A stretch of DNA of 26,189 nucleotides from Deltaproteobacteria bacterium (GCA_018400255.1 JAGYMO010000260.1:1-26189); one strand, 5' to 3'. Counted from the first letter of the stretch, positions 1-8,250 are shown. Program-made: numbers and translations. The notes: generated by a model from the letters alone, not told the origin.

Positions 1-713
1 ACGTTAAATTTCGAGCCACCAAGAGATACCAGTCTTTTTACAACATCAGGCTGCAAGCCTGTTCCACCATGAATGACGAGTGGAGTTTTTGGCTCATCAC
101 CATTGATTAATTCATATATTTTCTTTAGTCTGTCAAAGTCTAATTTAGGGTTTTTTGTTTTATAAACTCCGTGGGCTGTACCGATTGCCGGCGCGAATAT
201 ATCCACGCCAGTCTCTTCAACAAATTTTAACGCGCTTGCAGGGTCACACAGGGCAGCCTCATCCTCTGCTACCTTTACCTGATCCTCAACCCCGGATACT
301 GTTCCAAGCTCACCCTCTACAGTTATATCACCAATATTATGGCAATATTCAACTACTTCACTGGTTTGCCTGATGTTTTCACTAATGTTTTGTTTCGATG
401 CGTCTATCATGATATTAGTGTAGCCGGCGTCTGCAACCTCCTTACAATAGTCAACGGAATCGCAATGGTCCAGATGCAGACAAATAGGTATACTGGAAGA
501 TTCCGCAAGAGTCTTATAAACAGATGAAAGTACTTTGGGACCTATGAATTTTGTCGGCGTAACTGATACCTGGATTATGAGAGGTGCCTTATTTTTTTCA
601 GCCGCTTCAACTACTGCCTCCATTTGAATTATATTTGTTATATTGAATGCGCCCACAGCGTATTTTTCATGCGTGGCCTTTACAAGAATATTTTTTGCAC
701 TTACTATTGGCAT
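1..713 (-). CDS. class II (zinc) fructose-bisphosphate aldolase family protein, 3' end missing
   Basis: The first 237 residues are present; the C-terminus lies beyond the left edge. Class II aldolases carry out reversible aldol cleavage of ketose (bis)phosphates using Zn2+. The family marks are visible: LDHCDS (catalytic Asp82 and Zn ligand His83), the GTAHG block (His181), and VIHGGTG (His215), so all three Zn histidines are present. The ATG at 711-713 has a strong purine-rich ribosome site just upstream, and the gene starts 12 bases after the aminotransferase stop, so the two are surely co-transcribed. The reaction class is well supported but the substrate is not: the gene is at the end of an ABC-uptake operon and not in a glycolytic cluster, so it may cleave a tagatose-, fructose- or other phosphorylated product of the imported compound. 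No gene symbol is given for that reason. Confidence 0.9.
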   Translation of the reverse strand, partial: MPIVSAKNILVKATHEKYAVGAFNITNIIQMEAVVEAAEKNKAPLIIQVSVTPTKFIGPKVLSSVYKTLAESSSIPICLHLDHCDSVDYCKEVADAGYTNIMIDASKQNISENIRQTSEVVEYCHNIGDITVEGELGTVSGVEDQVKVAEDEAALCDPASALKFVEETGVDIFAPAIGTAHGVYKTKNPKLDFDRLKKIYELINGDEPKTPLVIHGGTGLQPDVVKRLVSLGGSKFN

Positions 714-725
714 TTCTCTCCCCCT

Positions 726-1814
726 TTAACCAAAATAGTTTTTAAGAAATCTTACAAATCTTTCATTTTCCTCATCAAGGCCAGGCGTTACTCTAAAATA
801 GCCATCTTTGCCGTGGATAGGTGCAATTTTTTTAAGAAAAATCTTTTCCATATCTATTGCCGCCTGAAGGATCTCCTCGGTGGTCTTGCCTTTCATGGTT
901 GCATCTATGAGCATGTAATTCCCGTGTGCTTGATATGGTTTGAGTCCTACCTTCTTTGCCTCTTCGAAGAATATATCCATCCATCGATTATTATGTTTCA
1001 CCTTTTTCTCAATCTCTTCTGGATTGTCAAGAATTGCCTCAGCAGCAGCCATTGACATAAGACTGACGTTCCAGGGTAAAAACATCCTTTTAAAGGCTTC
1101 GACCATCTCCTTGGTGCCCAATACATAGCCAAACCTTACCCCTGCAAATCCGTGGGCCTTTGAGAGGGTAACAGATAGAAAAACCTGGGGATATGTCTTT
1201 ATTAAAGGGGCCTTTGATGGAATTTCTGGGTGGTAATCAAGGTATGCCTCGTCTATGCACAGGGGTATTCCTGTTTCACAAAAACGCTTCAGGTCAGCAT
1301 CTTCAATAAAAACTCCCGTTGGATTGTTTGGGTTAATAATAAGAATTAGTTTTGTTTTTTCTGTTATGGCATTGAGCATTGCGTCTACATCGTATTGTAA
1401 ATCATCCTCTCGCACAGGTATAGATACTACCTTTCCCCCGCATAATTCGGCCCTTGGCGGAAACAATCCAAATGTTGGGTCTGACATAATTATTTCGTCA
1501 CCAGGCTTCAAAAAAATACGCATCATACTATCTATAATCTCTGAGGAGCCATTACAAAGGGCAATATTTTCAGGCCCGAGGTCATAGCTTTTGGCAATCT
1601 TAGTCCTTAGACTCAACATGCTATCTGGATAACGATTTCCCTTTCTAACTGCTTCGGCAACTGCATTTACAACCTTCTCTGATGGGGGTATAGGGTTTTC
1701 GTTAAGCATGAGTCTTGCCATTTCAGGGCTAGCCCATGCCTTATCTAAAATGCTTGTATTATAATCTCTTGCAGTTAGTAACCAGGGAACAAACCATTCT
1801 TTTAATTCCTTCAT
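726..1814 (-). CDS. HisC-like PLP-dependent aminotransferase (fold type I, class I/II)
   Basis: This 362-residue protein has the usual length and motifs of histidinol-phosphate aminotransferases. LNENP lies near residue 38, the NPNNPTG block at 161-167, CIDEAYLDY with Asp188 and Tyr191 contacting the PLP ring, Lys219 in TLSKAHGFAGVRFGY as the Schiff-base lysine, Arg227 for phosphate of PLP, and FRVTPG near the C-terminus. The ATG follows AAGGAGAG at good spacing. It sits 100 bases after the ABC permease gene and 12 bases before the aldolase gene, with no his genes nearby, so biosynthesis of histidine is not its obvious job. HisC relatives also include aromatic transaminases and CobD-type phosphothreonine decarboxylases. 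Acting on an amine imported by the adjacent transporter is an inference from context. Confidence 0.85.
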   Translation of the reverse strand: MKELKEWFVPWLLTARDYNTSILDKAWASPEMARLMLNENPIPPSEKVVNAVAEAVRKGNRYPDSMLSLRTKIAKSYDLGPENIALCNGSSEIIDSMMRIFLKPGDEIIMSDPTFGLFPPRAELCGGKVVSIPVREDDLQYDVDAMLNAITEKTKLILIINPNNPTGVFIEDADLKRFCETGIPLCIDEAYLDYHPEIPSKAPLIKTYPQVFLSVTLSKAHGFAGVRFGYVLGTKEMVEAFKRMFLPWNVSLMSMAAAEAILDNPEEIEKKVKHNNRWMDIFFEEAKKVGLKPYQAHGNYMLIDATMKGKTTEEILQAAIDMEKIFLKKIAPIHGKDGYFRVTPGLDEENERFVRFLKNYFG

Positions 1815-1914
1815 TTTTCTCTCCTTAATTAATCTTTAAAATGGGTAAGAATCATAATAATGTTTAAATTCAAATGTTATTGTTATTTTAGCATACAGTG
1901 TTTAATTATTTCTA

Positions 1915-3642
1915 CTATAATTCTAATGGGCGTTTAGCCATTTTTTTCTGTACTAATTGTAATATACCAAGCATTGCCATAACAATAACTATTATGGATG
2001 TACACATAGCATTTGCGCTTGCTGTCCACCCATCATTGTCAAGCATGATAATTTCTATTGCTGCAAGATGAACTGTGGCGGATACGAGAAATACAACAGC
2101 GCTTATAGTTGTCATTGACCTCATGAAAAAATAGGTAAAATTCTGAAAAAACGCGACCTTTGAGAGGGGAAGAATTATCTTAAAAAAGGTCCTGATTGCG
2201 TCTCCACCGAGGCTTATAGATGCCTCTTCAATAGATGGGTCTATGTTTCTTAGATTTGATATGCTGGATAATATGCCAAGGGTGAAATTGCAGATTACTA
2301 CATTTATAACTATAATCCACGGTGTACCATAAAAGATGTAGTATGGTTTATTAAATGCAAGAATATAACCCAGGCCCATCACAAGGCCTGGAATGGCAGC
2401 GGGCATGACAGACAGGAGATATATTAGTTGCTTAAAGTACGGTTTTCGTGTCTCCATAACATAACCGGCAATGAGAGTTAAAAAGGCTCCTACAATACCT
2501 ACAATCAGAGAAATCCATAGACTTGTCCATATAGCGGAATACCCGCCTATCGATGGGAAATGATAATGTTGAAAGGTGAGAGACCAGTCATAGGGCCAGA
2601 TTTTAACAAAAGATCCTACAACCACTGTTAAAAATACAAGAATTATAGAAAGGGAAACGAGGCTGCAATAGGTTTTATATAATACTTTTTTTAATGGCCT
2701 TGAAGGCGGTATCACAGGTTTTGCAGCGCCGCTTATCATAGAGAATGTCTTTCGTGAAATATAGTAATTGAACATAAATGCCATCAGTGAAGGTACGAGC
2801 AGGATAATACTTATAGTTGCGCCCAGATCAAATCGGTAGAGGTTTGTCACCTGTGAATAGATTTCAGTTGCCAGGACGTTATAGTCTGCACCAATAACTA
2901 CAGGGTTTCCAAAATCCGTGATTGTCAAATTGAATGTAAGGGCCGCCGCACTGAATATGCCATACTTTGCAGACGGAAGTGTTATTCTGGTGAATACCTT
3001 AAACGGAGTTGCTCCCAAGCTCTCTGCCGCCTCATCCAGTCTGATATCTACAGCGGAAAGTGTTGTATAGAGAATGACGAATGCGTGGGGCAGGCAATAG
3101 AGGACTTCTGATACAATAATACCTGTTGAACCGTATATATTCCAGTCTGTATGCAGAAGGTGAGCGGTAATTAATCCATTTCTGCCGAATAAATAAATCA
3201 GCGCAAGCGCCTGCACAATAGAAGGGGCTATAAGGGGCATCATGATAATATTTCTGAAAAAGGCTTTACCCGAGATAGTAGTCCTTGTCATGGCATAAGC
3301 AAAAAAGAAAATTATTACGGTTACAATGAAAGTGGTCACAGAGGATACGTAGAGGCTGTGCCATAATGCATTTAATGTATATGAGGTTGTGAAATATTTT
3401 TGAAAGTTTTCCAGGGTGAAATTTATAAGGCTAAATTCTCCACCCTTAAAGAAACTCATAGTCAGTATTGACCACAGCGGGAAAAGCATAAAGAAAGCAA
3501 GGAGCAATCCTATAAAAATTGTTACAGTAGGTATGATAAATTTGTCAAATTTCATTCGTACAGGAGAGACTACATATTCATTTGCTATGTCAATTTCTTT
3601 CTGTTTTGTATTCATTTCCGCATTTTTATTAGATAATTTCAC
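1915..3642 (-). CDS. fused double-domain ABC permease, FbpB/PhnU type
   Basis: A 575-residue inner-membrane permease with two binding-protein-dependent transport domains in one chain and about 12 hydrophobic segments. Each half carries an EAA loop for docking to the ATPase: EAAESLGATPFKVFTRITLP in the first half and EEASISLGGDAIRTFFKII in the second. One chain therefore replaces the usual permease dimer, as in Fe3+ (FbpB), sugar-phosphate (AfuB) and putative 2-aminoethylphosphonate (PhnU2-like) transporters. The open frame begins with GTG at 3640-3642, which lacks a clear ribosome site; an in-frame ATG at 3613-3615 or the ATG in front of MKFDKF are alternatives, so the first 9-20 residues are uncertain. 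It lies 85 bases after the ATPase gene. The substrate cannot be told from the permease alone. Confidence 0.9.
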   Translation of the reverse strand: MKLSNKNAEMNTKQKEIDIANEYVVSPVRMKFDKFIIPTVTIFIGLLLAFFMLFPLWSILTMSFFKGGEFSLINFTLENFQKYFTTSYTLNALWHSLYVSSVTTFIVTVIIFFFAYAMTRTTISGKAFFRNIIMMPLIAPSIVQALALIYLFGRNGLITAHLLHTDWNIYGSTGIIVSEVLYCLPHAFVILYTTLSAVDIRLDEAAESLGATPFKVFTRITLPSAKYGIFSAAALTFNLTITDFGNPVVIGADYNVLATEIYSQVTNLYRFDLGATISIILLVPSLMAFMFNYYISRKTFSMISGAAKPVIPPSRPLKKVLYKTYCSLVSLSIILVFLTVVVGSFVKIWPYDWSLTFQHYHFPSIGGYSAIWTSLWISLIVGIVGAFLTLIAGYVMETRKPYFKQLIYLLSVMPAAIPGLVMGLGYILAFNKPYYIFYGTPWIIVINVVICNFTLGILSSISNLRNIDPSIEEASISLGGDAIRTFFKIILPLSKVAFFQNFTYFFMRSMTTISAVVFLVSATVHLAAIEIIMLDNDGWTASANAMCTSIIVIVMAMLGILQLVQKKMAKRPLEL

Positions 3643-3727
3643 GTTATATTGATTTCGTTCTTTAACAGGCCCCCTACTGTAAGATCAAATAGTTTTTCTA
3701 TAGTTAGTCTCGTATAACTATAAAAAA

Positions 3728-4816
3728 TTAAATTAATTTATCAAAAAGCTCGGAATAGATATGAAATGCATCAGGCGGAAAATAAAGCCTGATTTTTTCC
3801 CCTCTTTTGAGCCCCGATTTTTCAAACTCTTTCTCTGGAAGGTCAAAAACCATTTCTTCTCTCTGGAGAATAAATGTAATCCGTACAACGGCGCCGATGA
3901 AATTAATAACCTCTGCAACAGATTCAATAACATTGGATTGAATGCAATTTTCATTAGAAATTGTAATTCCTATCAATTCTATATTTTCAGGTCGGATAGC
4001 AAGGTATACCTTTTCATTTTCTACTTCATCGAGATTTGAAACCATAAATTGCAGGTTTCCAAATTTTACATACCCATTATTCTTTGTTCCTGCAATAAAA
4101 TTCGAGGTCCCCACAAATTCGGCAACAAAACTTGTCTTTGGTCTTTTGTATATATCTAATGGTGAATCAATTTGCTGAAATTTACCATTTCTCATTATTA
4201 CGATTCTGTCCGCGAGAGAGAGCGCCTCTTCCTGATCGTGTGTTACGTAAATCAAGGTGATACCAAGGTCTTGCTGCAGTTTTTTTATGACCACTCTAAG
4301 ACGCAACCTTATTTTCGCGTCAAGAGCACTTAAAGGTTCGTCTAAAAGGAGTACCTTGGGCTTTATGGCAAGGGCCCTTCCGAGGGCTACTCTCTGCTGT
4401 TGGCCACCACTTAGTTGTGAAGGATAATGTGTCTCCCATCCGCTAAGGTCCAAGAGCTGTAATATTTCTGCTACCCTTTCTTTTATTATTCCTTGAGGGG
4501 CTTTCCTCATATTTAAACCAAATGCTATGTTTTTCTCTACAGTCATATTTGGAAAAAGCGCATAGGATTGAAAGACAATTCCAAAATCTCGTTTTTGAGG
4601 AATAATATTATTTATAATGGTTCCATCATAAATAATATTCCCCGAAGTAGGTTGTTCAAACCCGGTAATCATTCTGAGGATTGTTGTCTTTCCACATCCG
4701 CTTGGTCCTAAAAAACAGATAAATTCACCGGGTATTATCTCTAAACTTACATCATCCACTGCCACTAAATGGCCAAATGTCTTTCTAACTTTTTCCAGGA
4801 CCAGCTTTTTTGACAT
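3728..4816 (-). CDS. ABC transporter ATPase, PotA/FbpC/PhnT family with TOBE domain
   Basis: This 362-residue cytoplasmic ATPase powers the adjacent permease. Walker A GPSGCGKTT is at 37-45, the Q-loop in VFQSYALFPN at 81-90, signature LSGGQQQR from 135, Walker B LLLDEP at 156-161, and the switch histidine in VTHDQEEA at 193. After about residue 235 a TOBE-type regulatory/substrate-sensing domain follows (LAIRPENIEL and a C-terminal beta-rich part). Length and order fit the putrescine/iron/phosphonate importer ATPases. The start is ATG with AAGGAG upstream. The gene before it is the binding-protein gene, but 320 bases separate them, a gap that holds a perfect palindrome and a small ORF. The assignment as partner of the flanking permease and binding protein is firm; the cargo is not. 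Confidence 0.93.
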   Translation of the reverse strand: MSKKLVLEKVRKTFGHLVAVDDVSLEIIPGEFICFLGPSGCGKTTILRMITGFEQPTSGNIIYDGTIINNIIPQKRDFGIVFQSYALFPNMTVEKNIAFGLNMRKAPQGIIKERVAEILQLLDLSGWETHYPSQLSGGQQQRVALGRALAIKPKVLLLDEPLSALDAKIRLRLRVVIKKLQQDLGITLIYVTHDQEEALSLADRIVIMRNGKFQQIDSPLDIYKRPKTSFVAEFVGTSNFIAGTKNNGYVKFGNLQFMVSNLDEVENEKVYLAIRPENIELIGITISNENCIQSNVIESVAEVINFIGAVVRITFILQREEMVFDLPEKEFEKSGLKRGEKIRLYFPPDAFHIYSELFDKLI

Positions 4817-4901
4817 AGGACATGCTCCTTTAGGTTTTAACTGGGCATCTATGTTTTAGATTAAATTTTTCTGATTTTTTTATTAGCTCAAAAAAATATT
4901 A

Positions 4902-5021
4902 CTATAGTTCCTCTTTAACGATCGGCTTAAGGGCATTGATTTTCCCTTCCTGGGTATTCAGCCACGCCCTAAGTCCAGCAGGCTTACAAAAGAGAGTAAA
5001 TTTTGGGGATGAAGCATTCAT
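4902..5021 (-). CDS. candidate small protein, 39 residues, unknown
   Basis: In the gap between the binding-protein and ATPase genes, reading the same way as both, there is a short frame from ATG at 5019-5021 to TAG at 4902-4904. Its end reads LRAWLNTQEGKINALKPIVK followed by EEL, which has a protein-like composition in otherwise AT-rich DNA. The same frame stays open upstream of the ATG (…IFIKHFR), so this may be the surviving C-terminus of a lost gene instead of an intact small gene. No ribosome site is seen before the ATG. I do not recognise the sequence. Confidence 0.25.
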   Translation of the reverse strand: MNASSPKFTLFCKPAGLRAWLNTQEGKINALKPIVKEEL

Positions 5022-5075
5022 GCGGAAGTGCTTAATAAAGATGGTTTATTTCCCAATCTGAAAATACACAAAGTC

Positions 5076-5113
5076 AAGACATCATTTATCCTGTACAGGA
5101 TAAATGATGTCTT
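5076..5113. repeat. perfect 38-bp palindrome (strong hairpin) after the binding-protein gene
   Basis: AAGACATCATTTATCCTGT is followed directly by its exact reverse complement, giving two 19-base arms without a spacer. It begins 23 bases downstream of the binding-protein stop codon on the transcript. No T-run follows in either direction, so a classical intrinsic terminator is not evident. A role as an mRNA 3' stabiliser or partial terminator would give more binding protein than permease, as known for the malE-malF intergenic hairpins; that is inference. Confidence 0.85.
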
Positions 5114-5136
5114 CTGAAATATTTTAAAACATTTAT

Positions 5137-6162
5137 TTAGTGAAGAAATAGCTCTGACCAAACATCAAGTATTTTTGCCCGATTCGCTGACTGCCAGGGG
5201 AAATCCATGGGGGCTAATTTAATTGTATCTAAGGCAGGCAGAGATTCTGGTCCGGGAATTCCAGGGTATGCAACGCCTAATTTAAATTTAGCGTAGTTTT
5301 TCATTGCACTTGTTGATATTGCCCAGTCTAAGAATTTTTTTGCTTCCTCTTCATTCCTTGCACCTTTCAGCAGAGAATTCACCTCTAACTCAAATCCTAC
5401 ACCTTCCTCAGGAAGAATCATAGAGACTGGAAAACCCTTCTTTTTTAAAGATGCGTAAACGAAGGCGAATGAACACCCTATTGCATATTCACCGGCAGCA
5501 GTCAGTTTTGCTGGTTTTGAGCCGCTTTTTATGTATTGTCCCATGTTTTTATCTAATTTTTTTAGGAAATCCCATGCATTGTTGTTTTCTACAGGCTTGT
5601 TTTTGTAATCCGGGTCGAGCATTACGAGGAGGCTTGCAATCTGCAAAAAGCCTGTTCCTGAGCTTGCCGGATTTGGCATTATGAGTTTGCCCTCATAAGC
5701 TGGATTAATAAGATCGGACCAACCTTTTGGCATTGGGAGGCCGTCTTTTTCCATAACTTTGTTATTAACTACAAATGCAGCTGCATATAAATCAATTGCA
5801 GTCCAATAGCCATCCGGGTCCTTAAAATTGTCTGGGATTTTCTCCCATCCCTTAGGCTTGTATGGAACGAGCATCCCCTTTGGAATAAATTCTGCGGTGT
5901 TTGTAACTGCCCATCCCCATATGCAATCGGCCTGTGGATTGTCTTTTTCAGCCAGCATTCGTGCGCCCAATTCGCCTGTCGAAAGGCGAATGGCCTGTAT
6001 ATTAAGGTCAGGTAAATCTTTTTTTGCAAGTTCCAGGTAATCGACAACCTCTTCATTTTCTAATGAGGTATAAACAACAACATCGGATTTTGCTACCGCT
6101 GTTCCAGTCACAAAAAACATTGAGATTAAAACACAGATGACTAACAATCCTAAATTTTTCAT
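5137..6162 (-). CDS. periplasmic binding protein of ABC importer, AfuA/FbpA/PhnS-like
   Basis: A 341-residue secreted protein. Residues 1-24 form a signal peptide (hydrophobic core, cleavage expected after AVA). The mature part starts with the typical VVVYTSLENEE strand, followed by GELGARMLAEKDNPQADC, WSDLINPAYEGKLIMPNPA, SSGTGF and the GEYAIG…PEEGVGFELEV hinge region. These blocks define the family of Fe3+, sugar-phosphate (AfuA) and aminoethylphosphonate (PhnS) binding proteins. The paired tyrosines that hold iron in FbpA are not obvious, and the small-residue SSGTGF loop suits binding of a phosphate or phosphonate group, so I favour a phospho-compound over iron. AAAAGGAGGGCGAGA precedes the ATG. 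First gene of the operon, with a candidate promoter upstream. Confidence 0.88.
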   Translation of the reverse strand: MKNLGLLVICVLISMFFVTGTAVAKSDVVVYTSLENEEVVDYLELAKKDLPDLNIQAIRLSTGELGARMLAEKDNPQADCIWGWAVTNTAEFIPKGMLVPYKPKGWEKIPDNFKDPDGYWTAIDLYAAAFVVNNKVMEKDGLPMPKGWSDLINPAYEGKLIMPNPASSGTGFLQIASLLVMLDPDYKNKPVENNNAWDFLKKLDKNMGQYIKSGSKPAKLTAAGEYAIGCSFAFVYASLKKKGFPVSMILPEEGVGFELEVNSLLKGARNEEEAKKFLDWAISTSAMKNYAKFKLGVAYPGIPGPESLPALDTIKLAPMDFPWQSANRAKILDVWSELFLH

Positions 6163-6676
6163 TCTCGCCCTCCTTTTAAAAGTTATAGAAATTTATTATA
6201 TCACTAATATCATAATTTCAATAAAATTCAATTAGAAATTGGACTTTACCATAAAGTGAGTAAATTATGTATTTCTTGGGAGTTTAAGTCTGAATATTCG
6301 ATTTAGTAAGAGTTACCATATTCTTTATAATCACGGATTTTTTGGATCATTTTCTCGAAATGTCTCGCGGGATATTTTATTTAAACTTGCCTTTTTTTAT
6401 GTTTTATTATACTTTTTTTAACAAAAAAACAAAACAATGCTTACGATTTTCAGGTCAGGTATTAACTGCGTACTAACAATACGCTTATTTATTAGTTAAT
6501 GAGATAAAACATGTACCACTTGATAAGTAAGATAACCCGGGGTTGCTACTATCGCGAAATGAAAGATAAAATGGGAAGGATTCCTGCATTGTACGCAAAA
6601 GCATGTGTTTTTATAACTATATAATCTTTTAATTTCCAATATATTACTAATCAAGCAATAGTTATATCTAAATTTC
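6163..6676. other. divergent intergenic region between binding-protein gene and yfcE-like gene
   Basis: 514 bases, very AT-rich. It should hold the promoters of both flanking units. A candidate for the minus-strand operon is listed separately. A second TATAAT on the minus strand near 6408-6413 and TATACT on the plus strand at about the same place have poor -35 partners. A 37-codon frame, ATG at 6511 to TAA at 6622-6624 (plus), contains EMKDKMGRIPALYAK and has a weak GAG before it; it could be a tiny gene or a remnant, but I cannot support it strongly. No structured RNA was recognised. Confidence 0.5.
6195..6221 (-). promoter_or_regulatory. candidate sigma-70 promoter of the transporter operon
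   Basis: On the minus strand TTGAAA (6216-6221) and a perfect TATAAT (6195-6200) lie about 35 bases before the binding-protein ATG. The spacer is only 15 bases, shorter than the optimum, so the -10 element is the convincing part. Confidence 0.35.
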
Positions 6677-7153
6677 ATGAAAATAGGTGTAATCTCAGAT
6701 ACCCACCTTAAAGGTGTAAATTCTCGGCTGATAGAAATATATAATACGTATCTTAGTAATGTAGATATGATTATTCATGCCGGGGATGCGGTTTCCGCAG
6801 AGGTAATTGAGTTTTTAGGAAAAAAGCCACTCCATGCTGTTCAGGGTAATATGGACAGTGAAGAAATAAAAAACCGGCTCCCGGTTAAGGACATATTTGA
6901 GGTTGAAGGATTTTTAATTGGATTAACACATGGATGGGGCTCTCCATTTGGCATAGAAAAGAGGGTTAGGCCAGAGTTTAAGGATGCCCAGCTTGTTATT
7001 TATGGACATTCTCACAGGGCCGTTAACCATATTCGTGATGGCGTTGTTTTTTTTAATCCAGGCACCGCAACCGGTTTTAGCGTTAATGGAGTGCATTCAA
7101 TTGGTATTTTAGAAATAGGAAGTAAAATTGAAGGCAGTATAATTGAAATTTGA
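6677..7153 (+). CDS. YfcE/MJ0936-type metallophosphoesterase
   Basis: A 158-residue calcineurin-like phosphodiesterase, the normal compact length for this family. All dinuclear metal ligands are visible: Asp8 and His10 in ISDTH, Asp37 in HAGD, Asn58 in GNMD, His85 in THG, and His111/His113 in YGHSH. Family members hydrolyse phosphodiesters such as bis-pNPP or cyclic nucleotides in vitro; the natural substrate is mostly unknown. The ATG has no good ribosome site. The stop TGA is part of the sequence TGAGGT that serves as ribosome site for the HIT gene nine bases on, so the two are translationally close. The pairing with an Ap4A-type HIT protein suggests nucleotide housekeeping, which is inference. 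Confidence 0.9.
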   Translation: MKIGVISDTHLKGVNSRLIEIYNTYLSNVDMIIHAGDAVSAEVIEFLGKKPLHAVQGNMDSEEIKNRLPVKDIFEVEGFLIGLTHGWGSPFGIEKRVRPEFKDAQLVIYGHSHRAVNHIRDGVVFFNPGTATGFSVNGVHSIGILEIGSKIEGSIIEI

Positions 7154-7162
7154 GGTTTAAAG

Positions 7163-7654
7163 ATGAAAGTTTTATGGGCTCCCTGGAGAATGGAGTATAT
7201 TAACTCTGATGACAAGAAAGGCGAATGTATATTTTGTCCAGGTGACGACAGGAGCCAGGATGAAAGAAGATTAATATTGTTTATCGGGAAATCCAGCATT
7301 GTTATTATGAATAAATTTCCATATATAAATGGACATCTTCTTGTCGCCCCTATAAGGCATATATCAACCTTAGATGGGTTATTGACTGAAGAGAAACTAC
7401 ATTTAATTGAACTGGTGGAAAAGTCAATAGGCATATTAAAAGAAACCATGAATCCAACTGGATTTAATGTGGGCTTAAATATGGGCAGGGTCGCGGGCGC
7501 GGGTGTAGAAGATCACATTCATTTTCATGTTGTGCCAAGATGGGAAGGGGATACAAATTTTATGAGTATATTTGGAGATGTTAGGGTTATCCCGGAACAC
7601 ATTCAGGGTACATACCAAAAATTATTACCCTTTTTTAAAAAAATTAGAGAATAA
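7163..7654 (+). CDS. HIT-family protein, Ap4A-phosphorylase-like
   Basis: 163 residues. The histidine triad is HIHFH at 118-122 in the longer block EDHIHFHVVPRWEGDTNF, and GAG plus GFNVGLNMGR precede it. The N-terminus LWAPWRMEYI with a Cys22-x2-Cys25 pair is typical of the bacterial/actinobacterial diadenosine tetraphosphate phosphorylase branch of the HIT superfamily (nucleotide phosphorylase or hydrolase acting on Ap4A or related dinucleotides). It starts nine bases after the phosphodiesterase gene, with GAGGT overlapping that gene's stop codon, and ends 32 bases before lapA. A cytosolic role in removing dinucleoside polyphosphates is expected from the family. Substrate is not proven by sequence. 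Confidence 0.9.
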   Translation: MKVLWAPWRMEYINSDDKKGECIFCPGDDRSQDERRLILFIGKSSIVIMNKFPYINGHLLVAPIRHISTLDGLLTEEKLHLIELVEKSIGILKETMNPTGFNVGLNMGRVAGAGVEDHIHFHVVPRWEGDTNFMSIFGDVRVIPEHIQGTYQKLLPFFKKIRE

Positions 7655-7686
7655 TAAAATTTCAATAGATAATTCAGGAGGTCCCT

Positions 7687-8034
7687 ATGAAGCATTTAAA
7701 GGCGTTTATAAGTTTAATATTGATGCTGTTTGTAGTAATAATTATTGTGGAAAACCTTGAGCAGTTATCAGAGACCCTAACACTGAAAATAGACCTGCTG
7801 TTTTGGGAAGTGGAAAGTGCGCCAATGGCCTTTTATCTTGTTTTGATAATAGTATTCTTATTTGGTGTCCTAATAGCTGGTCTTTTTGGAATAGTAGAGC
7901 GTTTTAAATTAAAGAAGCAAATAAGGGATCTTTTAAAAGAGAATAAGGGAAGAGACAAGGAGCTTGACTCGTTGAGGAACCTACCTATTGTTCAGGGTGC
8001 GGTAGACGAGGAAAAACCAGAAGAAATAGATTAG
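7687..8034 (+). CDS. lapA: LapA (DUF1049) lipopolysaccharide assembly protein A
   Basis: A 115-residue inner-membrane protein with two transmembrane segments (about 7-24 and 48-72) separated by a short loop containing VENLEQLSETLTLKIDLLFW, then a charged, probably coiled-coil cytoplasmic tail (KLKKQIRDLLKENKGRDKEL). This is the exact layout of LapA/YciS. In E. coli LapA works with LapB in LPS assembly and LpxC control. The ATG is preceded by an excellent AGGAGGT. A lapB-like gene lies downstream, but separated by 216 bases containing a terminator, so the pair is linked in position and probably not on one transcript. Confidence 0.85.
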   Translation: MKHLKAFISLILMLFVVIIIVENLEQLSETLTLKIDLLFWEVESAPMAFYLVLIIVFLFGVLIAGLFGIVERFKLKKQIRDLLKENKGRDKELDSLRNLPIVQGAVDEEKPEEID

Positions 8035-8178
8035 AGATAAAAAAAGTTTACAGTTAAATTTTTATACCCTTGCCAATGAATTATTTTTAAACAGCCTTGA
8101 ATGTATGATGATTGATTACATACTGAAAACTTAATAGCGTGAGTTATACTGTTAGTATATTTTATATTTCAGAATGTA

Positions 8179-8206
8179 ACCTGAGCTCTCAGGTGTTGTT
8201 TTTTTT
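8179..8206 (+). terminator. intrinsic terminator after lapA
   Basis: ACCTGA-GCTC-TCAGGT forms a short GC-rich hairpin (8179-8194) followed by GTTG and a run of eight T. It lies 145 bases after the lapA stop and 45 bases before the lapB start. The 8035-8178 stretch before it holds nothing else I can name. Confidence 0.65.
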
Positions 8207-8250
8207 AAAAAAGCAGTATATTTATCGCAGATGTAACACTAAATTAAAAA

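Noticed and set aside
726..6162. Reading the transporter as an Fe3+ uptake (FbpABC) system
   Set aside because: The families overlap, but iron-binding tyrosine pairs are not evident in the binding protein and the downstream transaminase and aldolase fit an organic compound better. The iron option cannot be excluded without a structure.
6511..6624. 37-codon plus-strand frame in the divergent intergenic region
   Set aside because: Plausible text but too short, with weak start signals and no recognised family; mentioned only in the intergenic entry.
6496..6678. 60-codon frame on the minus strand before the yfcE-like gene
   Set aside because: No ribosome site, biased AT-rich composition, overlaps the promoter region and start of the phosphodiesterase gene.
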